Source of the DNA: Leisingera methylohalidivorans DSM 14336
GTDB lineage: Bacteria > Pseudomonadota > Alphaproteobacteria > Rhodobacterales > Rhodobacteraceae
Assembly (NCBI RefSeq): GCF_000511355.1
Contig: NC_023136.1
Coordinates: 226,268 to 285,395 of the forward strand
DNA: 59,128 bases
Reading direction: 5' to 3'
Shown: positions 34,529-43,026 of the stretch, piece after piece
Layout: each line of letters opens with the position of its first letter
Position numbering within the stretch: position 1 is the first letter of the stretch
The notes under the pieces: model-generated
Seen by the model: the letters and a program-made list of their open reading frames with translations, nothing else
Told to the model about the DNA's origin: nothing
Databases searched by the model: none
Made by a program: the position numbers and the translations under genes

Positions 34529-34606
34529 CTAGGTCTCCTTACTCGTCTTGCTTTCACGGCGGCCGCGGCGCCGTGCAGCGCGGCCGGCCCCGTGTCAGTC
34601 GCCGTG

Positions 34607-35677
34607 TCAATCGTCGTCGTCTTCGATCCCGCCGATCAGGTGGACATTCTCCACCCCCTGCGGGGCCATGTCATTCATAATGGTGAGGAAGTCGGCCCCC
34701 ACCAGTTTCTTCGCCCGCTCCAGCAGAATCGGCAGCGGGCTCGACGGCTCCCGCCGCCGGTAATAGGCAATGATACGGTCCAGCGCGTTGGACACATCCG
34801 CGGGCGAATTGATCACCCCCGGCGCTGCCGCCGCGGCAGTCCCGCCAGCAGCCGGAGCGGCCTCTCCGGCGCCGTCAGCCGCTGCATCCTCTGCAGCGCC
34901 GTCATCGCCGGCCTCTTCCTCAGCGCTCATGTTGCCGTAGGCGCGGATGCGCTTGGCGATCTGCTGCAGCAGCTTGATCAGCGCGCTCAGATCCGGGCCC
35001 TGCCCCGGTGTCTGCTCATCGAACACAGCCGAGATTGCCCGGACATTCTCTTCCGCCGACACGATTGCTGCAAGCCTTGCCGACACGATTTCTTCGTCGC
35101 TGTCCTGAAAAGCGGCGCCGATGGTGGCCGTGTCGGGAATATGCTCCATGCTTTCGGGGGCGGTCATCACCCCTTCGGCAATCTCGATGTCGCGCAGGCA
35201 GAAGCGGCCGAAGCCGCGGCTCTCGGCCAGCGGCGCCCGGCGCAGCGAGCGGTACAGCGGCGATGGCCCCGCCATCCCATCCGGCTGGCCGCACAGATCC
35301 TGCACCGCGTTGATCCGCATGGTCGGGTCGCCGTCGTCCTCATCCAGCTCCGGGTGGCAGCTCTCCCAGAAGTCCTCCAGGCAGCCGCGGATATAGGCCG
35401 TGACATCGGCAAAACCGGTCAGCCCTTCGGACTGCAGCAGCGCATCGCCCAGGAACACTGCGGCACGCAGATCATGGCTGCGCTCCAGCACCTCCAGGGC
35501 TTTCTTTTGAACTTCGCGGTAATCCGGATCCGTGGCTTCGATCTTTTCGTTGCCCACAACCGATTCTTCCCCCGGCTGGGCGGCCAGCTCCATCTCTGTG
35601 AAGGCCGGATCGTATTCAAGGTTCTCGCCGCTGGGCGCGTCATCCCCTTTGGATTGCAGTAATGCTGCCGGATCCAT
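34607..35677 (-). CDS. tssA: T6SS protein TssA (ImpA N-terminal domain type)
   Basis: The 356-residue protein has the ImpA-related N-terminal domain (about 10-160): DAPSGENLEYDPAFTEMELA, DPDYREVQKKALEVLERSHD, LRAAVFLGDALLQSEGLTGF and FWESCHPELDEDDGDPTMRI. An acidic/alanine-rich linker with AEEEAGDDGAAEDAAADG follows, then a C-terminal part with YYRRREPSSPLPILLERAKK. TssA organises tube and sheath growth. It is the first gene of the minus-strand run, so the main promoter should lie in 35678-35863. Confidence 0.94.
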   Translation of the reverse strand: MDPAALLQSKGDDAPSGENLEYDPAFTEMELAAQPGEESVVGNEKIEATDPDYREVQKKALEVLERSHDLRAAVFLGDALLQSEGLTGFADVTAYIRGCLEDFWESCHPELDEDDGDPTMRINAVQDLCGQPDGMAGPSPLYRSLRRAPLAESRGFGRFCLRDIEIAEGVMTAPESMEHIPDTATIGAAFQDSDEEIVSARLAAIVSAEENVRAISAVFDEQTPGQGPDLSALIKLLQQIAKRIRAYGNMSAEEEAGDDGAAEDAAADGAGEAAPAAGGTAAAAAPGVINSPADVSNALDRIIAYYRRREPSSPLPILLERAKKLVGADFLTIMNDMAPQGVENVHLIGGIEDDDD

Positions 35678-35863
35678 TGTCTCGCTTGCCCCCCCGCTTT
35701 TTTCCGGTTCTGCGGCTCTATTGACTTAACGTCAAGCTACCCCCACCCTTTTCGGGCCTGGTGGTTAAGGCTGCCCTAATCTCAAACTAAAACTTGACCC
35801 CAAGTGAGCCTTATCGGCATCCTAAAGTCAAATGTTTTCACAGCTTTTTGCGGCGGGCGAATA
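35678..35863. promoter_or_regulatory. Divergent promoter region between tssA and the plus-strand cluster
   Basis: This 186-base gap must hold the promoters for the 30-kb T6SS run (minus) and the 35864-40195 cluster (plus). Visible elements are a near-palindrome TTGACTTAACGTCAA at 35721-35735 and an inverted repeat ACTTG-accc-CAAGT at 35792-35805. Either could be an operator. No consensus sigma-70 pair with a 16-18-base spacer is convincing on either strand. Confidence 0.5.
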
Positions 35864-36709
35864 ATGAGTATTGAGCGCATTTCCGGCAAGGAAGTCAAAG
35901 TGATGGTTCGCGAGGGCTGCAAGAAACGGATGAGTTTCGCCTTCTGTCTGGACCAGGCCAAAGACCCGCTGCTGATGATCCAGCCGGGCAAGAAACCGGA
36001 AACCCTGAAGACCCCGATGAAGAAGGAGGGCGGCGGCCCGCCGATGGCCTGGGGCACCTATGTGGTGCGCTCCGGCGAGATGGAAATGACCTGCGAAAGC
36101 GCGCCGCAGCGGATGGTCACCGAGCTGAAGACTTTCCTCCGGCGCAACAAGCCCCAGGTCAACGTGCTGTTCTATGACGACGGCGGCAACCTCCTGGACA
36201 GTCTCAAACCGGAAAAGGCTGAGGGCCAGGTGACCGAGGAAAACGCCGCCGACATCTCCGCCTCCGGCATCGACCCCCAGGCCATCGCGCCGCTCAAGCG
36301 CCGCCTGAAACGCATTCAGCCGCGCATCGGCCTTGCCCCCGGACCGCTGGAGCTGAAACTCAAGCGCGCGCTCGCCAAATCCGTCAGCCTGATCAACGAC
36401 GGCCGCCTGCAGGAGGCCGAGACCATGGTCGTGGTGATCGAACGCGCTGTCGCCCGCATCGGCCAGGACCGCGAGGATGAGGCCAAATCGATGAAACGCG
36501 GCCAGCGCGAGATGGACCAGCGCAGCTTGGGCGCCCAGGTCAAACGCGCCCAGTCGTTGCAGGCCAATGTCGCCCGCGCCCCGGGCAAGGTCCGCGACCG
36601 TCTTGGCCGCGCCCTGCATGTGGCCGCCCGGCATCTGAAACGCCGTGATCTCGACTCGGCCCGCGACGCCATGGACAAGATCGAGAAGGCCCTGACCGCC
36701 CTGGTCTGA
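35864..36709 (+). CDS. Uncharacterised cytoplasmic protein, divergent from tssA
   Basis: The protein has 281 residues from the ATG at 35864 (MSIERISGKEV); an in-frame start at 35804 adds 20 residues that look unlike the rest. There is no signal peptide or membrane helix. The N-terminal 130 residues look like a compact fold (KVMVREGCKKRMSFAFCLDQ, PPMAWGTYVVRSGEMEM). The rest is basic and strongly helical (LKRRLKRIQPRIGLAPGPLE; DRLGRALHVAARHLKRRDLD). I do not recognise the family. It shares the divergent control region with the T6SS run and heads the ExbB/ExbD/TonB-like cluster, so it may be a regulator or adaptor linking the two. Confidence 0.8.
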   Translation: MSIERISGKEVKVMVREGCKKRMSFAFCLDQAKDPLLMIQPGKKPETLKTPMKKEGGGPPMAWGTYVVRSGEMEMTCESAPQRMVTELKTFLRRNKPQVNVLFYDDGGNLLDSLKPEKAEGQVTEENAADISASGIDPQAIAPLKRRLKRIQPRIGLAPGPLELKLKRALAKSVSLINDGRLQEAETMVVVIERAVARIGQDREDEAKSMKRGQREMDQRSLGAQVKRAQSLQANVARAPGKVRDRLGRALHVAARHLKRRDLDSARDAMDKIEKALTALV

Positions 36710-36719
36710 CCCCGAAACA

Positions 36720-36748
36720 GCCCGGCCCGCAGCGGTTGCGGGCCGGGC
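36720..36748. terminator. Strong GC hairpin without U-tract
   Basis: A perfect 12-bp stem (GCCCGGCCCGCA / TGCGGGCCGGGC) with a GCGGT loop lies 10 bases after the stop of the 35864 gene and 25 bases before the next start. ATCCCACC follows rather than T residues, so it may attenuate or stabilise an mRNA end rather than terminate fully. Confidence 0.5.
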
Positions 36749-36773
36749 ATCCCACCGGAACCCGGAGACAGTG

Positions 36774-37193
36774 ATGCCCCTGAAACGCCTGCTGACTGCC
36801 CTCACCCTGATCTGCCTGCCGCTCACCGCCGCGGCTGAGACCGGCCCGCTGCGGGTTGAGCTGAACAAGACCGAGGAGATCGAAGGCGGCGGCTGCCGCG
36901 CCTTCTTCCTGTTCCGCAACCAGACCGGCAAAAGCTTCGAGGGGTTTGAAATGTCGCTCGCCATCCTCGATGGCCAGGGGGTGATCGACCGGCTGCTGTC
37001 GATCGACGCCGCGCCCCTGCCCGTCCAGCGCACCACTCTGAAACTCTTTGAAATCCCCGAAATCAACTGCAGCAACATCTCGGAAATCCTGCTGCATGAC
37101 ATCACCTCCTGCCAGCCCCAGAATGAGGACCAGACCGACTGTTTCCCGATCTTGGAGCTTGGCTCCCGCGCTGCCGCGCCGCTGGTGAAATAA
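36774..37193 (+). CDS. Small secreted protein with conserved-looking cysteines
   Basis: The 139-residue protein has a clear signal peptide (PLKRLLTALTLICLPLTAAA-E). The mature part of about 120 residues has four Cys (GGGCRAFFLF, INCSNISE, TSCQPQ, DCFPILELG), probably two disulfides. The fold looks like a beta sandwich (FRNQTGKSFEGFEMSLAILD). The family is not recognised. GGAGACAGTG precedes the ATG at 36774. It ends 3 bases before exbB, so it is part of that operon and probably a periplasmic partner of the TonB-like system. Confidence 0.8.
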   Translation: MPLKRLLTALTLICLPLTAAAETGPLRVELNKTEEIEGGGCRAFFLFRNQTGKSFEGFEMSLAILDGQGVIDRLLSIDAAPLPVQRTTLKLFEIPEINCSNISEILLHDITSCQPQNEDQTDCFPILELGSRAAAPLVK

Positions 37194-37196
37194 GCC

Positions 37197-37814
37197 ATGA
37201 GCGGCACCTGGGAAATCTTCGGCACCGGCGGACCGGTGATTGCGCTGCTGGCGCTGATGTCGCTGCTGTCGCTGACGGTGATTGCGGTAAAGCTGATCCA
37301 GCTCTGGCCGGTCCGCTCCGGCCGGTCCGCGCGCGAACAGGCCCTTGCGCTCTGGAAAAGCGGCGACCGCAAGCAGGCGCAGGACAGTATCGCGGGTGGA
37401 AAATCCCCGGCCGACAGGGTGATGCGCTATGCCATGCAGGCCTTGCAGGAAGGTCTGCGCGGCCCGCTCTTGCAGGACGAGCTCACCCGCCGCGGCAATG
37501 AGGAAGTGAGCCGGATGAACGCCTTGATCCGCCTGCTGGAGCTGATCGCCATGGTCTCGCCTCTGCTCGGCCTGCTCGGCACTGTGCTCGGCATGATCCA
37601 ATCCTTTCAAGAGCTTGAACTGGCGCAGGGCGCCGCCAATGCCTCGGTGCTTGCGGGCGGCATCTGGCAGGCGCTGCTGACCACGGCGGCGGGCCTGCTG
37701 GTTGCGATCCCCGCCGCCGTGGCCGCCGGGCTGTTCGCCGCCCGCATCGACGCCGCCGCCCAGGCCATCGAAAGCGCCGCCGGCCGCCTGCTGCTGATCG
37801 ACGGGTCGCGCTAA
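37197..37814 (+). CDS. ExbB/TolQ-family proton channel
   Basis: The 205-residue protein has an N-terminal membrane helix (GGPVIALLALMSLLSLTVIA) and two later helices with the MotA/TolQ/ExbB signature: ELIAMVSPLLGLLGTVLGMI and GGIWQALLTTAAGLLVAIPA. It would use the proton gradient to drive a TonB/TolA-type protein. It is followed by two ExbD-like genes and the TonB-like gene at 38642, with short gaps or overlaps, so the four genes form one complex. Being beside a T6SS and not beside the iron-uptake genes suggests a dedicated task. Confidence 0.92.
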   Translation: MSGTWEIFGTGGPVIALLALMSLLSLTVIAVKLIQLWPVRSGRSAREQALALWKSGDRKQAQDSIAGGKSPADRVMRYAMQALQEGLRGPLLQDELTRRGNEEVSRMNALIRLLELIAMVSPLLGLLGTVLGMIQSFQELELAQGAANASVLAGGIWQALLTTAAGLLVAIPAAVAAGLFAARIDAAAQAIESAAGRLLLIDGSR

Positions 37815-37830
37815 TACGGGAGGAGCTGCC

Positions 37831-38241
37831 ATGAGGATCCACCGGCCCGCCCGCCCCCGTGCCCTGATTTCGCTGGTGCCGATGATCGATGTCATGCTGA
37901 TCCTCCTGGTGTTCTTCATGGTGACCTCCACCTATCTGAACCTCGACATGATCCCGGCGGTGAAACCCTCCGCAGGCACGGCCGGCAGCCCCCGGACACC
38001 AGCAAAAACCCTGATGATCCGCCTCGGCGCCGATGGTGTGCCCGTCCTGCGCGGCACCGCGCTGACCGCAGATACCCTGCGCGCCGCCCTCGCCGCCGCG
38101 GTGGCCGATGCCCCCCTGACCCAGGTGGTGATCCTGCCCTCCGGCGCCGCCCGGACCCAGGCGCTGATCACCGTGATGGACGGCGCAGCACTTGCCGGGG
38201 TCACCCGCCTGCGCGTGCTGCGGCTGGAGGCGGCGCAATGA
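37831..38241 (+). CDS. ExbD/TolR-family protein 1
   Basis: The 136-residue protein has a single N-terminal helix with the essential Asp (LVPMIDVMLILLVFFMVTST) and a periplasmic domain with RLGADGVPVLRG and LRAALAAAVADAPLTQVVIL. It works with the ExbB-like channel to carry protons. GGAGGAGCTGCC precedes the ATG. The 3' end overlaps the second exbD by four bases (ATGA). Confidence 0.92.
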   Translation: MRIHRPARPRALISLVPMIDVMLILLVFFMVTSTYLNLDMIPAVKPSAGTAGSPRTPAKTLMIRLGADGVPVLRGTALTADTLRAALAAAVADAPLTQVVILPSGAARTQALITVMDGAALAGVTRLRVLRLEAAQ

Positions 38242-38645
38242 AACTCAACCGCCCCGCCCGCAGCCCCCATTCGGAAACCATCATCGCCCTGATCGACGTG
38301 GTGTTTTTCCTCCTGGTGTTCTTCATGCTGATCGGCCGGATGGACGCCACCGCGCCGTTCGATGTCCGCCCCGCCACCGCCGTCACCGGCCGCGACATGC
38401 CGGCGGGCGGCATCACCCTCGCCGTCTCCGCCGCCGGAGACCTTGCGCTCGACGGCGATGCCATCCCCCGCGGCGCCCTCTCCCCTGCCCTCTCGGCGCT
38501 TCTGGCAGACGACCCGGAGCTGCGCCTGCGCATCAATGCCCACCGCACGGCCGAGCTGCGCCGGGTGCTGCCGCTGGTGGCCCAGGCAGAAGCACTGGGG
38601 TTCAAGGATGTGGTGCTGGTGGTCACACCGGAAACCGAAGGATGA
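38238..38645 (+). CDS. ExbD/TolR-family protein 2
   Basis: The 135-residue protein is a second, diverged ExbD-like protein with the helix IALIDVVFFLLVFFMLIGRM holding the conserved Asp, then a periplasmic part (ITLAVSAAGDLALDGDAIPR; LRLRINAHRTAELRRVLPLV). Two tandem ExbD genes after one ExbB occur in some TonB-type systems and suggest a hetero-dimer. It overlaps the previous and next genes by four bases each. Confidence 0.92.
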   Translation: MKLNRPARSPHSETIIALIDVVFFLLVFFMLIGRMDATAPFDVRPATAVTGRDMPAGGITLAVSAAGDLALDGDAIPRGALSPALSALLADDPELRLRINAHRTAELRRVLPLVAQAEALGFKDVVLVVTPETEG

Positions 38646-40195
38646 TGCGCCCCCCGGCCATATGGGCGCTGGGGCTTGCGGGGTCCGCCCTGGTTCATGC
38701 CGCGGGCGCCGGCGCGCTGCTGATCTCGCTGGCGCCGGATCCGGTGCCGCAGCAGCCTGCCCCCGAAAGCAGCCTCAACCTCGAGGCCCACCGTATTCCC
38801 CGCTCCGAAGCCAGACCGCAGGCGGCTGAAAGCGAACAAGCCCCTGAAAGCGCGGCGCAAAGCCAGGGCCTTTCTGCAGGCGCCGTGCCCCAGTCTCGCG
38901 CCAGAGCCCAGGCCCCCGCGGCAGACCGTCTTGCCGCTGCCGCAGCCCCGGCGGCCAGCCTCACGGCCGCTGCCGCCCAAGCCGCCGCGGCGCTTCCGGC
39001 TCAAGTTTCTGAAAACAGGCTGGCCAGCGCTGAAGCTCCAGCCCCCCGCCTTTCTGCCGCCCGGCCCGACAGCCAGCAGGCCCAAGCTGCTGAACCTGCG
39101 CCGGAAAACACCCCTGAAGCAAAACCCGCGGCGCCGCCCGCGCAAGCCGCCGCCGCCGCCCCAATCCTGCTGGCCGCCGCACAGGACACCGCAGTTCCGC
39201 TGGCAACCGCACCGGCCTTGGTGGCGCCGGCCGCCACCGCGCACCCAACTCCGGCAGCGCTGCCGCAAACCGCGCCGGCCAGCCAGCCCAGCCCCGAGGC
39301 ACAGCCCGAAACCGCCCCGCTGGCGGGCACAGAACCCCGCCCGCAGCACACCCCCGCCGCCACTCCCGATGCCCCCCGTATCAAGGCGGCGCTGGCGTTC
39401 CAGGGCGGGGCCGGCGACATTGACCCGACCTCCCTCGCGGCGTTTCAGGCGTTTGTGCAGCCCGGCGATGCCGTGGCCGAAAGCGGCCCGCTGCGCGATG
39501 GGGTTGCCGGCATCCTCGCCGCAGTGCCCTGCTCCCGCCTGCAGGTCGCCTTCGTGCCGGAAACCGCCACGCTGGAGGTCCGCGGCCACCTGCCCGAGGA
39601 CGGGCTTCGCGCCCCCGTCCTGGCCGCACTTCAGGCCCGGATGGGCGCCGATATCATGGTCTCTGACCAGATGCGCCTGCTGCCCCGCCCGCAATGCGGC
39701 GCGCTGGCGGGGATTTCGGGCGTCGGCCTGCCGCAAAGCACCGACCAGATCACCAACCCGCTGCTGGTCGGCGCCGATGCCCATGCCCGGGTGCTCGACT
39801 ATTCCGGCGGCGAGCGATTGTTTTTCGACCTCACCGCCCCCGATTACCCGGCCTATGTCTATGTGGATTACTTCGACGCCGGCGGCGCAGTGCTGCATCT
39901 GGCGCCGGACGCGCAGGCGCCGCTGGCAGAGACCGCCCCTGAAAGCGCCCTGCGTGTCGGTGCCAGAGAGGCCGGCGATCCCGGCCTGCAGATCACCGTC
40001 GGCCCGCCCTACGGCCAGGAAATCGCCGTCGCCTTTGCCGCCTCGCACCCGCTTTATGCGGATCCCCGTCCGCTCAGCGAACCCGCGGCCCCCTACCTTG
40101 AGTTCCTGCGCGCCCAAGTTGCACAGGCCCGCACCGAACACCTTGATTTCAAGGGCGAATGGGTCTATTTCCTGATCACCACCCATGCTCCGTGA
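38642..40195 (+). CDS. TonB-like protein with Ala/Pro-rich spacer and DUF4384-like C-terminal module
   Basis: The 517-residue protein has an N-terminal anchor (PAIWALGLAGSALVHAAGAG), as in TonB. A long Ala/Pro/Gln/Glu spacer (about 35-245) can span the periplasm. A folded C-terminal part of about 270 residues is not a standard TonB domain. It contains YVYVDYFDAGGAVLHLAPD, close to YLTVSILDVSGNVFHLLPN in the T6SS kinase at 3108-5276, and ends FKGEWVYFLITTHAP. Start codons at 38642 and 38645 are both possible; 38642 overlaps the exbD stop. It is the last gene of the operon and the probable force-transmitting part. Confidence 0.8.
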   Translation: MMRPPAIWALGLAGSALVHAAGAGALLISLAPDPVPQQPAPESSLNLEAHRIPRSEARPQAAESEQAPESAAQSQGLSAGAVPQSRARAQAPAADRLAAAAAPAASLTAAAAQAAAALPAQVSENRLASAEAPAPRLSAARPDSQQAQAAEPAPENTPEAKPAAPPAQAAAAAPILLAAAQDTAVPLATAPALVAPAATAHPTPAALPQTAPASQPSPEAQPETAPLAGTEPRPQHTPAATPDAPRIKAALAFQGGAGDIDPTSLAAFQAFVQPGDAVAESGPLRDGVAGILAAVPCSRLQVAFVPETATLEVRGHLPEDGLRAPVLAALQARMGADIMVSDQMRLLPRPQCGALAGISGVGLPQSTDQITNPLLVGADAHARVLDYSGGERLFFDLTAPDYPAYVYVDYFDAGGAVLHLAPDAQAPLAETAPESALRVGAREAGDPGLQITVGPPYGQEIAVAFAASHPLYADPRPLSEPAAPYLEFLRAQVAQARTEHLDFKGEWVYFLITTHAP

Positions 40196-40279
40196 CCAAC
40201 TGACTGAAAGCGCAGAACTCCCGCGCCCGCAGACCCGCGGCTGGCGCCGCCGTGCCTTGGCGGCCTTGGGCCGAGCGCT

Positions 40280-41020
40280 GCGCTGACCCACCATCCGCAC
40301 GTGCATGCCATCGTGCCAGGTGGCGGGCTGTCCCAGGACGGCACCCGCTGGATCGGCTGCCGCCCAAGGTTCTTCCTATCCGTGAAGGTCCTGTCCCGGC
40401 TGTTCCGGCGCCTGTTCCTTGAAGGGCTGATCCGGTTGCACCGGACGAGCAAGCTGCGTTTCTTCGGAGCATTGGCGGGACTGACCGGCTCCGGCAGCTT
40501 GGCAGCCCATCCCGCGCCACTACGCAAGACCGATTGGGTTGCTTGCGCCAAGCCACCCTTCGGAGGGCCCGAAGCCGTGTTGGCCGGTCTCAGCCGCTAT
40601 ACCCGCCGCGTCGCGATCTCGAACCAGCGCTTGGTCAGCGCCAATGCCGGCACGGTGGCCTTCCGCTGCAAAGACTACCGCATCAGGCGCGGTGACCGAT
40701 TGAAGATCATGCGCCTGCGCACGGACGAGTTCATCCGTCGCTTCCTGATCCATGTCCTGCCCTCCGGCTTCCACCGCATCCGCCACACCGGCTTCCTCGC
40801 CAACGGCATCCGCCGCGGCAGGATCAAGAAGATCAGGCATTTGCTCAACGCGGAGCCCGAACCCGGTCAGGCAACCGGTGAAGCGGCAAGCGAAGATCCC
40901 GACGGCCGGATCGTGTGCCGGCCTGGCCCCAAATGCGGCGGGGCGATGCGCATCGTTGAGGCATTCACCCGCGGCCAAACCCCGAAATCCCGCGCGCCGC
41001 CATTGGGGGAGGCCGCATGA
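40280..41020 (+). pseudogene. 5'-truncated IS91-family transposase
   Basis: The frame reads ALTHHPHVHAIVPGGGLS, then RVLSRLFRR-like VKVLSRLFRRLFLEGLIRLH, RYTRRVAISNQRL, MRLRTDEFIRRFLIHVLPSG, FHRIRHTGFLANG and a C-terminal CGGAMRIVEAFTRGQTPKS. These are the middle and end of IS91-type (HUH, rolling-circle) transposases. The N-terminal zinc finger and first HUH region are missing: sequence upstream of about 40280 does not continue the protein. The fragment lies just after the TonB-like gene and just before the mercury island, so it probably marks an old insertion or rearrangement end. Confidence 0.85.
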
Positions 41021-41553
41021 CACAGCGAAAATGCCCGGCCCGGCGATATGCAGACGCCGCACCGATCACTGCGCCCGGCCTCATGAAACAGGCACCAAAA
41101 CAGGCACCAAAACAGGCTAATGGATGCGAAAAGACAAACCAACCGGCAACAACAGGCCGTGAAAACCGCCGCGCCTGCACTCGTCAAAGCGATCAGCCCC
41201 AGCGATCCGGCCAACGAAGGCTGAACTCGTAACGCACAACCCCCATAGCAACGAAAGCCGCCCGCGCTTTCCTCCTTGTCAGATTTATCGCCGCTGCAGC
41301 GCCAAAAATTCGGCGACGCGGCAGATCTCCCCGGTCCGGTCATTCACTCGTGCCAAATCAGGCTGATTCCGAACCGCACATTCGCTGGGGGCCGCTCCGA
41401 CCATCGAGGAGCGGACAAAAAGGCCCTTGGTTTTTTGCTCAAACTGCAGCTTCGCCTGGCAAGACTGTCTTTGCAGCAGAATGGCTCAGCCTCTACCGAA
41501 CTGATCCAAACCGTCCCTTGTCTTGAAAACAACAATGCGGTCTGGCGGAAGGG
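41021..41553. other. Non-coding gap with a short tandem repeat
   Basis: No supported gene lies in these 533 bases between the transposase fragment and the MFS gene. A 12-base unit CAGGCACCAAAA occurs twice in tandem at 41089-41112 with a partial third copy. A short inverted repeat (CCGCTCC / GGAGCGG, 41392-41414) has no U-tract. The gap may contain leftover insertion-sequence DNA. Confidence 0.6.
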
Positions 41554-42798
41554 TTACAAATTCTCCTTGGTGCGCATCGGTAACAAGGCGCAGACCTGCC
41601 CCGCCGCGGAAACAGCCGACAGGAAGAACACAGCCTCCGCTCCGATAGCGCCATAGACCACCCCACCCAAAAGCGGCAAGATAAACGCCGGGGCAGTCAG
41701 CGCTTTGAAGTACCCGGAGTAGGCTGGCCGGCAGTGTTCCGGGGAAATCTCCATCAGCAGCCCGGGTACAGCGATGGTTAATCCGTTTGCGAGGGCGCCG
41801 AGCAGCAGGAATACAACCGAAAGAGCGATCAGAATTTGCGTATGCGGCATCTTCAGGAATAGCAGGGCCAGCAGAATCAAGGGGGGTGCAAGCCGCAGGA
41901 TAGAGACCAGGCGCATGAGGGGAAGCTTGCCGCGCGTATCGCCCCGCCAGCCCCAGAGCAGGTTGGAAGCCAGAGCACCTGACGTTTGGGCGCCGAGAAG
42001 AAGCGCAATGTTTTCAGGATCAAGCCCCATATCCGCGGCGGCGGCCACATAGAACGGGGCCGCGATCAGCACCGCGCCACCGCTGCATTGCGCGAAGACG
42101 AACAGGCGGAAGCGGGGATCTTTCCGGAAGGCCGTGCGCCGCTCGCGGAAATTGGCCGCGAAACTCTCTGCGCCTTCCGAGATGCCCGGGCGCTCCGGCT
42201 CCCGTATTGAGACTAAGAGGACTGAAGATACCAGCATCAATGACGCCGCGATCCCGAACACAGCTGCATAGGAGACGGGGAACTCCGTGGACCTGACGAA
42301 ATGACCGGCCAAGGCCGCCACTGCCAATGCGGCGAGTCCACCCCCGAAAAACCGCAGCGCCAGCAAGCGCGAGCGGCGGTTAGAGGGGACCGCGCGGGCG
42401 GCGATATCATTGCAGGGGACGCCGGCAATGCCGCTTACAAAGGCGTACAGCGTCCAGAGCGCCAGCGCCGCGGCGCCAATTGATGCCGGCCGCCATTCTG
42501 CGGCCGAGCCAAGCCAAAGTACTGTGGCCAGCAAGGCGATAGCTGCGGTCCGGCCGAGTGCTCCGGCGGCGTAGAATGGCATTGAAGCGCCGCTTCGCCC
42601 CGCGAGATAGCCGACAAAGTTCTGTGGCGTGAGCCAGCCGAGCCTCAGGATCGCGGGCACTGCGCCAACCGCAAGTGGACTCCCGGTGAGCTGGAGGATC
42701 AGCGCGGCCATGATGGTAGAACTGTCTATCGCAGCAGAACCGGCCTGAAATGCGGTCCCTGCCGCCGCCACATGCCAGAAACGCTGCCGGGGTGTCAT
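41554..42798 (-). CDS. MFS transporter at the end of the mercury cluster
   Basis: The 414-residue protein has about 12 hydrophobic helices with MFS-like composition (FGIAASLMLVSSVLLVSIRE; LILLALLFLKMPHTQILIAL; AFILPLLGGVVYGAIGAEAV). Between the two halves is a charged loop (FRERRTAFRKDPRFRLF). The ATG at 42798 is preferred to an in-frame GTG at 42861, which has no RBS. It lies about 230 bases beyond the CcdA-like gene on the same strand, so it may be the last gene of the mer operon or independent. The substrate cannot be told from sequence. Confidence 0.75.
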   Translation of the reverse strand: MTPRQRFWHVAAAGTAFQAGSAAIDSSTIMAALILQLTGSPLAVGAVPAILRLGWLTPQNFVGYLAGRSGASMPFYAAGALGRTAAIALLATVLWLGSAAEWRPASIGAAALALWTLYAFVSGIAGVPCNDIAARAVPSNRRSRLLALRFFGGGLAALAVAALAGHFVRSTEFPVSYAAVFGIAASLMLVSSVLLVSIREPERPGISEGAESFAANFRERRTAFRKDPRFRLFVFAQCSGGAVLIAAPFYVAAAADMGLDPENIALLLGAQTSGALASNLLWGWRGDTRGKLPLMRLVSILRLAPPLILLALLFLKMPHTQILIALSVVFLLLGALANGLTIAVPGLLMEISPEHCRPAYSGYFKALTAPAFILPLLGGVVYGAIGAEAVFFLSAVSAAGQVCALLPMRTKENL

Positions 42799-43026
42799 CG
42801 CTCCGCCCAATCCGCACGGTTGGCCAGACGAATGCCCCTGAACTGTTGCAGCCGCAGCCACACCGGGAGGAAGGGGCGCGATGCGGAGGAAAATCCGGAA
42901 ATTACCACGATCAATGGAAACCTCCCTTCTGCTTGCCTCAGCCTACTGTTTCCGCCAACAGGAAGGTCAATCTGCCTTCTGCTATGCAGGCTGCGCTCGC
43001 ATCGGCGCCCGAAACCCCATGCCGGC

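Noticed and set aside
38201..40306. 701-codon minus-strand frame across the TonB-like gene
   Set aside because: Antisense to an Ala/Pro-rich spacer; Gly/Arg-rich product with no signal or RBS.
41392..41414. Terminator for the MFS gene
   Set aside because: Only a 7-bp stem with a 9-base loop and no T run on the minus strand.
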